NCBI RefSeq assembly: GCF_950023065.1
Contig: NC_088679.1
Span: 78,988,001 to 79,052,000, forward strand
Source of the DNA: Planococcus citri
Lineage: Eukaryota; Arthropoda; Insecta; Hemiptera; Pseudococcidae
Direction: 5' to 3'
DNA length: 64,000 bases
Shown here: piece by piece, positions 60,301 through 64,000 of the stretch
Numbering within the stretch: position 1 is the first letter of the stretch
Layout: each line of letters begins with the position of its first letter
Program-made: the position numbers and the translations under genes
Notes under the pieces: generated by a model
What the model saw: only the letters and a program-made list of their open reading frames with translations
Told to the model about the DNA's origin: nothing
Databases searched by the model: none

Positions 60301-60421
60301 CGAGTCTGTAAACATGACCGAGGAGGACCGCATAGATTTCGTAACAGATGGACGTCGTTTTTGAAGTCGCGTTTGAATTGCTCAGTTTCCGGAGAATTTC
60401 CTTTCTATTTTAACGAAATAC
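15392..60421 (+). CDS. Sema1a: Class 1 semaphorin, N-terminal 283 residues (3' end outside window)
   Basis: Nine coding exons join in frame: 15392-15503, 49081-49177, 58984-59029, 59116-59178, 59499-59606, 59694-59781, 59883-59987, 60075-60163 and 60280-60421. All splice sites are GT-AG and phases agree. Residues 1-24 form a signal peptide. The sema propeller begins near residue 40 (FVGNTTHTDYFKLVVRDGN) and shows family hallmarks: CGTNSFKPLC, GTVADFAGTDPIIYREP, DFVYFFFRETAVEYINCGK, SRVARVCK and RWTSFLKSRLNCS. The match is to insect Semaphorin-1a/1b, membrane guidance ligands that bind plexins in axon guidance. The first intron is 33.6 kb and the second 9.8 kb, while the later ones are 70-320 bases. 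The frame is open at the last donor (phase 1); the rest of the propeller, PSI domain, membrane helix and tail must lie to the right. 1a versus 1b is not settled. Confidence 0.94.
15504..17560. other. Start of the large semaphorin intron
   Basis: Begins with a canonical GTAAGT donor. It contains C-rich (16461-16500) and T-rich runs, and no gene or clear repeat family. Confidence 0.4.
17565..18480. repeat. 131-base tandem repeat with an inverted leading part
   Basis: The marker CATTTGGGG recurs at 17832, 17962, 18093, 18224 and 18355, a spacing of 130-131 bases. Each unit carries GGGGAGGTGCTGGGGGCC, a TCTGACGTCA segment and CATGTGTCGCACAAACC. From 17565 to about 17830 the same unit appears in the opposite orientation, so the array is two-headed. 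Open frames seen across it are by-products of a period not divisible by three. Confidence 0.85.
19060..19800. repeat. About 122-base tandem repeat array
   Basis: GTGACATAT recurs near 19068, 19190, 19312, 19433, 19555 and 19678, giving about six units of 121-123 bases with GGTTTATTAGGGTTTTGAG and CCCCTCCAACGCTTCCAT in each. Units differ by a few bases. Two further diverged units lie at 38300-38540. Confidence 0.85.
19801..22615. other. Intronic sequence with no assigned feature
   Basis: AT-rich with scattered homopolymer runs (a 20-base T run near 22517). No conserved frame or repeat structure is seen apart from isolated short matches to intron repeats. Confidence 0.4.
22616..23260. repeat. 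Degenerate short repeats around TTGCCAAAAAGTC
   Basis: A phrase like aaattgcCAAAAAGTctcgcttttt recurs irregularly every 30-45 bases. The same phrase fills 36240-37380. It is a decayed simple satellite without coding content. Confidence 0.55.
23565..23695. repeat. Imperfect hairpin next to the LINE end
   Basis: The stretch near 23571 reading actagtaaaataaagtgat is mirrored around 23640-23690 (aaaatcgtcgaaaatcactt, then actag). The phrase recurs again near 23775. It may be a small inverted-repeat element. Confidence 0.45.
23890..25670 (-). mobile_element. Broken Jockey/CR1-type non-LTR retrotransposon (reverse transcriptase)
   Basis: On the minus strand, several short frames together spell reverse-transcriptase blocks in order: KKSPGMDNINNQLLKN (about 25560), SYRPISLLTSLSKLLERII (about 25370), FGFQKHTATTHQL and TAFLDIK (about 25200), then a later part with ITDLQDYSSS and LQILQNKFCRIATNAPW (about 24030-24120), typical of the C-terminal region of LINE polymerases. 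Frameshifts separate the blocks and the 5' end with the endonuclease is missing, so it is a dead 5'-truncated copy. It is interrupted by a SINE at 24488-24932. Confidence 0.85.
24488..24932 (-). mobile_element. tRNA-derived SINE inserted in the LINE
   Basis: On the minus strand the element begins near 24932 with a tRNA-like head holding box A (TGGCGTAGTGG) and box B (GGTTCAAATCC) of the RNA polymerase III promoter. It ends near 24488 in a short CGA/CGT repeat tail. It is flanked by the same 12 bases, GCATAAGCAGGT, at 24476-24487 and 24933-24944, a target-site duplication. The LINE resumes on both sides. Length about 445 bases. Confidence 0.88.
25690..26138. repeat. Member of the CTCCAG-rich dispersed intron repeat family
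   Basis: Phrases such as gtgctgaatttcat, tggagggtccagaacggttc and caaattttgattttttt recur at 31640-31900 and 32690-33000. No frame is conserved. Confidence 0.5.
26139..27021. mobile_element. Inverted-repeat element with 21-base perfect ends
   Basis: Bases 26139-26159 and 27001-27021 are exact reverse complements (TAGGTAGGGGACCCTGCCC at the outer end). A weaker match continues inward (aagacggc) with a 16-17 base insertion on the right. The interior has no transposase frame, so the element is non-autonomous. Confidence 0.75.
27022..31400. other. Intronic sequence, largely unique, with microsatellite-like stretches
   Basis: 27640-29450 is rich in TATA/TACG/TCG short runs and looks unlike the repeat families around it; it might hold regulatory sites. 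A promoter-like TTATAAAAGC near 30120 and an AATAAA near 30748 recall an LTR but no ends were found. A 50-base phrase around tttcaagggctcgagttc occurs at both 29512 and 31250. Confidence 0.35.
31401..33900. repeat. Cluster of dispersed CTGGAGCCTCCAG-type repeats
   Basis: The imperfect palindrome ctggagcctccag and neighbouring phrases (ttgatcaaattg, gctgaaatt, cgaaaattcaccaaaaat) recur many times in both orientations. They match the foldback elements at 12530-14010 and 55732-58440 but are diverged and fragmented. Confidence 0.55.
33901..36185. other. Intronic sequence with no assigned feature
   Basis: 35160-35460 is another diverged piece of the dispersed family. The rest appears unique; a TATATATAAGG box near 34695 is not tied to any frame. 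Confidence 0.35.
36190..37400. repeat. Second field of degenerate TTGCCAAAAAGTCTCGCTTTTT repeats
   Basis: Over 1.1 kb the phrase aaattgccaaaaagtctcgc and close variants recurs every 30-50 bases. Longer internal duplications are also visible: 36610-36740 resembles 36810-36950, both containing tttcgaaaatagttgcgaat-like text. Confidence 0.65.
38290..38540. repeat. Two diverged units of the 122-base tandem repeat
   Basis: Carries gtgacatatcgttt, gtgacacatcgtttattagg, ggcgctgaaaacgaatatc and ttcgattctacttctcctac, the phrases of the array at 19060-19800, including its terminal variant. Confidence 0.75.
38802..39744. mobile_element. Inverted-repeat element bounded by TAGAGGAGA
   Basis: The left end tagaggaga...ggtacaaatatggacccc is mirrored at 39713-39744. 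The sequence flanking the insertion (gcccaagt on the left, agggtgaaagct on the right) occurs joined together and uninterrupted at 39893-39915, which is an empty-site paralogue and fixes both boundaries to within a few bases. No transposase frame. Confidence 0.75.
39745..41219. other. Intronic sequence with no assigned feature
   Basis: Mostly unique-looking. A purine-rich stretch (41000-41200, GAGA/AAAG) gives long spurious open frames on the minus strand. Confidence 0.4.
41220..42260. promoter_or_regulatory. CpG-rich island-like kilobase inside the semaphorin intron
   Basis: The base composition changes abruptly: runs such as gtcgtcgccgtcgtcg, gcgtgcgtgcgtgcg and cgccgccgccaccgcc give high G+C and dense CpG in an otherwise AT-rich intron. 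A TATAAAATAAAGG box lies at 41690. Open frames here are byproducts of high G+C. It could be an alternative promoter or enhancer, or simple repeat expansion; no coding exon is recognised. Confidence 0.45.
42764..42785. repeat. TACG microsatellite
   Basis: Uninterrupted GTAC/TACG run. A CCTC-type run (tccctccctccctccc) follows at 42912. Confidence 0.8.
43290..44022. mobile_element. Inverted-repeat element with nested inner palindrome
   Basis: Arms of about 75 bases (43290-43368 and 43945-44022) mirror each other around ttgaactcaataaacg and gcgaggtgattt. Inside, 43850-43925 forms a second palindrome (attctgagattttac mirrored by gtaaaatctcagaat). No coding frame. Confidence 0.65.
44023..45758. 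other. Intronic sequence with one diverged dispersed repeat
   Basis: 44650-45015 resembles the foldback family (cgaatgatcatgcaaaa, tgaaattttaccaaattga). A short perfect-like palindrome around 44524-44574 (atgtttaa...ttaaacat) is also present. Confidence 0.4.
47127..47525. mobile_element. MITE inserted in the second LINE
   Basis: Ends tagtgttg...caaacaactgggtt and aacccggttgtttg...caacacta are inverted repeats with a six-base gap. About 400 bases without a frame. Confidence 0.7.
47529..47697. mobile_element. Second small MITE adjoining the first
   Basis: About 50-base arms mirror each other (gataaaaccgaccatccg / cggatggtccggttgg), separated by about 70 bases. The phrase ATATGTGA flanks both sides. 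LINE sequence resumes at about 47698. Confidence 0.75.
48829..48864. repeat. Perfect 14-base-stem hairpin
   Basis: tttcacatgcctcg is followed after a short loop by its exact reverse complement. It lies 220 bases before the second semaphorin exon. Confidence 0.7.
49178..51508. other. Second semaphorin intron, left part
   Basis: No gene recognised. A palindrome of about 40-base arms lies at 50789-50903 (ttacaagttggaaatg mirrored). Confidence 0.4.
51541..51546 (+). promoter_or_regulatory. TATA box of the left palindrome arm
   Basis: TATAAATACTC lies 47 bases before an ATG at 51593, the first of two start copies produced by the 137-base duplication. The mirrored copy on the right arm is at about 53481-53486 on the minus strand, 46 bases or so from the right-arm start at 53435. 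Confidence 0.55.
51553..51826. repeat. 137-base direct duplication in the left arm
   Basis: 51553-51689 and 51690-51826 are near-identical head-to-tail copies, absent from the right arm. The first copy holds a start codon (51593) whose frame stops after about 36 codons at the junction; the second copy (51729) leads into the long frame. Confidence 0.9.
51729..52727 (+). CDS. Palindrome left arm, frame A (332 residues, function unknown)
   Basis: Unrecognised protein, Ser/Thr-, Arg- and Asp-rich and likely disordered: a polar start (MENSLLELSPTDC), a basic middle (FRRRRKYSKTRFGGKVRR), then a Thr/Asn/Asp-rich stretch. It overlaps frame B for most of its length. Frame A crosses the unique centre at about residue 257 and then runs into the antisense of the right arm, so its last 21 residues are an artefact of the inversion. 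Four of the five differences between arms change its residues. It could be a real viral protein or an open shadow of frame B; no RNA-virus or parvovirus motif was identified. Confidence 0.45.
   Translation: MENSLLELSPTDCNPQVTHTRSTNSSSCGEEDNLLVDYAIISENDVPRPECRRTEDAQRSDNAEETVWRTGESASIGGDVGRGFGNATELTSVSEIPRQRHGGGRGAGNSVTNEYEHYGSFRRRRKYSKTRFGGKVRRTTKSTRGGHHQRTDTLNQWLRTTTEEEDTPATDESDSTTQEGGRSNTDDNDPSRPTNTIPTTTDNLPTTASSRNDERRTGNLSDRYIQRDTQRSTAHELLDLPESTGTDNRGDQTQMAWQCDGSYYCITITNASERYETGKTTDTTWYAPTAILDKLHRVDQKQCWIHDVVSTTPGHLSLIPAIVSSSTFGQIQ
51862..52677 (+). CDS. Palindrome left arm, frame B (271 residues, function unknown)
   Basis: Begins at ATG 51862, 133 bases after the frame A start and in another frame. 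Unrecognised. The first 90 residues are acidic and Pro/Ser-rich (DLSAEEQKMLNEAITPRRP, VSDTEEDEVPE), followed by a KKK/PPPP segment, a Gln/Thr-rich linker, and a more folded-looking end (GICLIDIFNEIPKDQQHM, YWICPKVLELTIAGIKLKW) continuing through the unique centre as a helix-rich stretch (LRLQTLANVMKQGRQQIRHG). Four of five arm differences are silent in this frame, so B is the better candidate for a constrained protein. The last few residues come from the right arm. Two ATGs in different frames close together recall leaky-scanning gene pairs of small DNA viruses. Confidence 0.5.
   Translation: MFQDLSAEEQKMLNEAITPRRPSGEPENLLASEEMWAEGLVTPPNSPASVKSHVSDTEEDEVPEIQLPMNTSIMEAFEDEENIRKRGLAERCAEPRKVPEEVTTSEPTPSTSGYEPPPKKKTPPPPMNLIVLLKRVDDQIPTTTTPADPPIQSQQQPTTSQQLPAAETTKEEPGICLIDIFNEIPKDQQHMSYWICPKVLELTIAGIKLKWPGNATAATTALRLQTLANVMKQGRQQIRHGTPQRLYLTSYIEWIRSNVGFTTLFQPLQAI
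52643..53302 (-). CDS. Palindrome right arm, frame B copy (219 residues)
   Basis: Mirror of left frame B, differing at one residue (Leu to Pro, from base 52247 in the left arm). It stops soon after entering the centre in antisense (its last residues, VVETTS, are not shared), so the folded-looking C-terminal part is missing. Confidence 0.45.
   Translation of the reverse strand: MFQDLSAEEQKMLNEAITPRRPSGEPENLLASEEMWAEGLVTPPNSPASVKSHVSDTEEDEVPEIQLPMNTSIMEAFEDEENIRKRGLAERCAEPRKVPEEVTTSEPTPSTSGYEPPPKKKTPPPPMNPIVLLKRVDDQIPTTTTPADPPIQSQQQPTTSQQLPAAETTKEEPGICLIDIFNEIPKDQQHMSYWICPKVLELTIAGIKLKWPGVVETTS
52656..53435 (-). CDS. Palindrome right arm, frame A copy (259 residues)
   Basis: Mirror of left frame A from its first methionine, differing at four residues (D/N, L/I, A/T and N/D). 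It ends four codons after entering the centre in antisense, so it is shorter. Both frames remain unbroken in this arm. Confidence 0.45.
   Translation of the reverse strand: MENSLLELSPTDCNPQVTHTRSTNSSSCGEEDNLLVDYAIISENDVPRPECRRTEDAQRSDNAEETVWRTGESASIGGDVGRGFGNATELTSVSEIPRQRHGGGRGAGNSVTNEYEHYGSFRRRRKYSKTRFGGKVRRTTKSTRGGHHQRTNTINQWLRTTTEEEDTPATDESDSTTQEGGRSNTDDNDPSRPTNTIPTTTDNLPTTASSRNDERRTGNLSDRYIQRDTQRSTTHELLDLPESTGTDDRGDQTQMAWSG
53519..55731. other. Second semaphorin intron, middle part
   Basis: 53600-53900 has short irregular repeats around ttttccatccaaccaac. 54120-54900 is filled with degenerate phrases like tgaaatttgccaaaaatg. A 197-codon open frame at 53390-53983 begins inside the palindrome and has no domain. 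Confidence 0.4.
55732..58440. mobile_element. Long foldback element, copy B, with intact ends
   Basis: Outer ends TTAGTCCGGCATAT (55732) and ATATGCCGGACTAA (58440) are exact mirrors flanked or bounded by TA. The arms continue inward through gtgcaatt, gacaactttttt, aaatggcggccattttg, aggtcagccgaaatcgcaga and tagatcgaaagatc. The core is the CTGGAGGCTCCAG module in several orientations. A different element (56057-56970) is inserted in the left arm. TA-bounded ends without coding capacity suggest a non-autonomous DNA transposon. Related to copy A at 12530-14010. Confidence 0.8.
56057..56970. mobile_element. Nested inverted-repeat element inside foldback B
   Basis: Left end TAGGGTAAgtaaATGTGCC and right end mirror (GGCACATTTACCCTA) match over about 25 bases apart from a four-base gap, continuing as taagtttgcgc. 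Copy A lacks it: the host text atttaggccaaaaatgagg at 12647 is continuous there. Internal copies of cctaagtttgcgc / gcgcaatcttagg show it is itself built from the terminal motif. TA at each edge. Confidence 0.8.
58441..58983. other. End of the second semaphorin intron
   Basis: AT-rich with a GGGAGGGGGGTGG run near 58739; ends in the tttttctgtttcag acceptor at 58983. No other feature. Confidence 0.5.
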
Positions 60422-61663
60422 GTACGTATATACCTTGTGACTGTTTATGGTATAAATTATCACCTAAGTACTCCACGACGTTCCTGAGTCCTGACCTCTT
60501 TCGAGAAGATGATTAGGATACGTACGAGTACGTTGGATAGAAAACCATGGTAAAGAGAGTACCCAATAAGCATCGACCGAAGTTTTAGGTGCTCGAGTTC
60601 ATTTTTCACCCTTTCAGAACGATTTTTAATTACTGGAAAAATTAATGAATTGTCGGAGGCTTCAAAATGGACCGAAACTAGAAGAGTTGTTGATGTATGG
60701 GAGTTGAATTGAAGGAATTATTCACATTTGTTCAATTCGCACAAAAATTTATATTTTATGAAAAAGTTAAAAATTGACCTTGAAACAGATTTTTCAAATT
60801 TTTCGAATTTTCAAAAATTGGCCAAAAATTAAATTGAGAAATGGACTTTGGAGCGTGGAAAAAGCCTGTCAGAATGAAATAGTGTAATTTTCGTTTTCTC
60901 CAATTTTGACGAAATTCACCCAAAATGTTAGTTCTAAAGTAAAACCATCCCAAAATTTTTCTGAATCGACCCCCCCCCCCTCAACCTCAATTCAAGAAAT
61001 GTGCCCATACGTCCTCAAAATTCAAAATTCTTGTTTGTAGAGGGGATTGTTCAAAAATTTTGAAACTTTCGTAGAAAATAATCACTAGGTAGGTGCGTTT
61101 GTGGAATTTTTTTCACAAAAAAAATCATATTTAGAGGGGGGTTTCTGATGGGTTGAAAATTTCAAAAATTTGCTTAAAACAAACGAGGAGGGATTCTCTG
61201 CGAAATTATTTCCGAAATTTAGTGACGCGCTAAGGTATAACAAAAATATTTTCTAGAGCTCAAAAATCAAAATCATGCAAAAAAAGTGATTTTTGTCATT
61301 TTTTGCCATACTCGTATTTGGTCTTTAAAATTTTTATAAAAATGAAGATTTCGACTTTTTTTCACAAAAATACCCCAAAAAGCATTTGTTTGGATTTGAA
61401 TGTTTTACTTTTCTTCGGACAAGATTTTCGTGAGAACTGCATTTTTGGGGTATTTTTGATGAAAAAGTCAAAATTCATATAGTTGCAAATCTGAAATTTG
61501 AGACACTTCTCTACCTCGGATCTTGAAAGTAATGTCTTTAAAACTTCTAAGTTGCCACATGCGCACATTTTAGCGTACTTACTCGAAAATGGCGGGAAAA
61601 AAACATTAAAATAAATTAAAATGACCCCAATTTGAGGACTCCTGGCTCAATTCCATGCGCTTA
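60422..61663. other. Semaphorin intron after the ninth coding exon
   Basis: Begins with the GTACGT donor. No further semaphorin exon could be found here; only fragments of dispersed repeats. Confidence 0.45.
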
Positions 61664-63634
61664 TACAGTATGACACGAAAGTAGTGCTCGGTGGCTTTTA
61701 TTTCTTAGTGGAAAGAGCTTACGAGATGAATGAAGCGGTGTTCAGTATAGGGAAAAATAAGGGCTTTCAAAAGCGATCTTGAAAATTTCAGGCTCATGCA
61801 CAGGGTGTTCACAAATTGAAAACCCGGTTTGGTCAAAAAATTCAAACTGGTTTTTACTGGTGTAATGTATTCTACACACTAAGGCGACAAAAACGTAATA
61901 TGAATTTTCTGAAACCGGTTCATTAATTTGCAACCAGTTGACAAAAAATACTCAAAAAGTGTAGATAGAGAAAAAAGCTTGGAACAAAAGTTGTAGAGCG
62001 TGAAAAATTGAACCATTTTCGCTGATCGGATTTTAAAACCGGTTCATTAATTTGCAACCAGTCATCAAAATTTACCCAAAAATTGGAGATCGAGAGAATG
62101 CTTGAAACAAAAGTTGTAGGGTGTGAAAAATTACACAATTCTGTTCAACCAAATTTTGAAACCAGTTTATTGGTTCGCATTTAGCAACCAGTTTTTGACA
62201 ATCACCTAAAAATTGGAGATGGAGAAAAAAGCTTGAAACAAAAGTTGTAGAGCGTGAAAAATTGAATCATTTTCTCTGATCAGATTTTGAAACTGGTTAA
62301 TTAATTCGTGGCAAACCATCAAAAGTTACAGTTGGTTGAAAATTAATTAGCAATTTTCAAAATCCGATCAGCGAAAATGATTCAATTTTTCACGCTGTTC
62401 AACTTTCGTTTCAAGCTTTTTTCTCCATCTCCAATTTTTAGGTGATTGTCAAAAACTGGTTGCTAAATGCGAACCAATGAACCTGTTTCAAAATTTGGTT
62501 GAACAGAATTGTGTAATTTTTTACACCCTACAACTTTTTGTTTCAAGCTTTTTTGTCGATCTCCAATTTTTTAGGTGATTTTTGATAACTGGTTGCAAAT
62601 TAATGAACCGGTTTCAAAATCCGATCAGCGAAAATGGTTCAATTTTTCACGCTCTACAACTTTTGTTTCAAGATTTTTTTCTCTATCTACAATTTTTAGG
62701 TGATCAAGAACTGGTTGCTAAATGAGAACCAATGAACCGGTTTCAAAATGTGATCAGGCAGAATTGTGTAATTTTTTACGCTCTACAACGTTTGTTTCAA
62801 GCTTTTTTCTCCATCTCCAATTTTTAGGTGATTGTCAAAAACTGGTTGCTAAATGCAAACCAATGAACTGGTTTCAAAGTTTGGTTGAACAGAATTGTGT
62901 AATTTTTCACACCCTACAACTTTTTGTATCAAGCTGTTTTGTCGATCTCCAATTTTTTAGGTGATTTTCGATAACTAGTTGCAAATTAATGAACCGGTTT
63001 CAAAATCCGATCAGCGAAAATGGTTCAATTTTTCACGCTCTACAACTTTTGTTTCAAGACTTTTTCTTCATCTCCAATTTTTAGGTGATTGTCAAAAAAC
63101 TGGTTGCTTAATGCGAACTGATGAACCGGTTTCAAAATGTGATTAGGCAGAATTGTATAATTTTTCACGCTCTACAACTTTTGTTTCAAGCTTTTTTCTC
63201 CATCTCCAATTTTTAGGTGATTGTCAAAAACTGGTTGCTAAATGCGAACCAATGAACTGGTTTCAAAATTTGGTTGAACAGAATTGTGTAATTTTTCACA
63301 CCCTACAACTTTTGTTTCAATCTTTTTTCTGTATCTACAATTTTTGGAGAATTTTTGTCAACTGGTTGCAAATTAATGGACCGGTTTAAAAAAATTCATA
63401 TCACGTTTTTGTCACCTTGGAGTGTAGAATACATTACGCCAATAAAAACCGGTTTGAATTTTTTCAATAAACCGGTTTTTCAGTTTGTGGACACCCTGTT
63501 CATGGGCCTGAAATTTTCAAGGTCGGCTTTTGAAAGCCCTTATTTTTCCCTACTGAACGGCGCTTCATTCATCTCACTAACTCTTTCTACTTAGAAATAA
63601 AAGCCACCGAGCATTACTTTTGTGCCATACTGTA
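61664..63634. mobile_element. Foldback element with TA-CAGTATG ends and a 129-base tandem core
   Basis: Ends TACAGTATGACACGAAAGTA and its mirror (cactttt-like acttttgtgccatactgta) match over about 50 bases and the arms continue through cggtggcttttatttc and aagggctttcaaaagc. TA plus CAGT termini are what Tc1/mariner-type elements show. The core is a tandem repeat: aatgaaccgg-type marker at 62476, 62602, 62731, 62862, 62988, 63120, 63251 and 63373, spacing 122-132, with two alternating unit types; reversed units fill 61910-62330. No transposase. Confidence 0.8.
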
Positions 63635-64000
63635 GACACAATTTCAGGCTCAAATGTAGATCTGCCACATTTGCGTTTTTTCAAGTCCCCCCCCCCGCAC
63701 CCTTGTTTGGGCCAGTATCGATCTTAGGACAAAAACTGATGTGTACATCTTTAGAATCCTTATAAAATTCTGATTTTTTTTTTCGTTCAAACTTTTTTGG
63801 ATTGCAAAATTATTTCAGTCACAATATTCGTTTGATCGCGAGACTTGAAAAACTTGGAATTGAAAAATACAACTATGGGAGCCACTGGAAAATTGAAGAT
63901 CGCTGGATGGAAAAGGTGGAGGGGGTGTCAATATTTTAAGAGAGGTTCAATATGAGTAATTTAAGACCATAAGCACCTCCCTATCCTCTTCTCGTCAGGA
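63635..64000. other. Right edge, no feature seen
   Basis: Still within the semaphorin intron; a C run (63689) and AT-rich text only. Confidence 0.5.

Noticed and set aside
61910..63400. CRISPR-like array
   Set aside because: Units are head-to-tail copies without unique spacers inside an insect transposon.

Overview
The window is nuclear DNA of an animal, almost certainly an insect: it is AT-rich, its genes are split by GT-AG introns, and the gene products match insect and animal families. Short runs built on TACG, TAGGTA and ACTCGTA recall sap-feeding Hemiptera such as mealybugs, but that placement is a guess. It is not bacterial: there are no operons, ribosome binding sites or CRISPR arrays.

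The left 8.5 kb is gene-dense. A short minus-strand first coding exon (1186-1242) is followed by four complete, recognisable genes on the plus strand, all with small introns: TM2D1 (2180-2922), a ZDHHC24-type DHHC protein with a degenerate active-site motif (3730-4660), TMEM258 (5345-5665) and the ESCRT-I subunit TSG101 (6556-8497). They are ordinary cellular genes with no obvious shared pathway; each has its own spacing and probably its own promoter.

From 15.4 kb to beyond the right edge lies one large plus-strand gene, a class 1 semaphorin (Sema1a-like). The first coding exon (signal peptide) is at 15392-15503. The next is 33.6 kb away at 49081-49177. Seven more fall between 58984 and 60421, giving the first 283 residues. 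The rest of the sema domain and the C-terminus are to the right of the window.

The huge first intron and its neighbours are a store of repeats: two broken non-LTR retrotransposons, one split by a tRNA-derived SINE with a 12-base target duplication and the other by small inverted-repeat elements; several non-autonomous elements with terminal inverted repeats; three long foldback elements; three tandem-repeat families of roughly 122, 129 and 131 bases; and a CpG-rich kilobase near 41.2-42.3 kb that could be an internal regulatory region.

The most unusual object is a near-perfect 2 kb palindrome at 51509-53518 in the second Sema1a intron. Its two arms (854 alignable bases, five visible differences) each carry a TATA box at the outer end and two long overlapping reading frames. 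Neither protein is recognised. The layout looks like an integrated snap-back genome of a small DNA virus, perhaps densovirus-like, but that identity is inference only.
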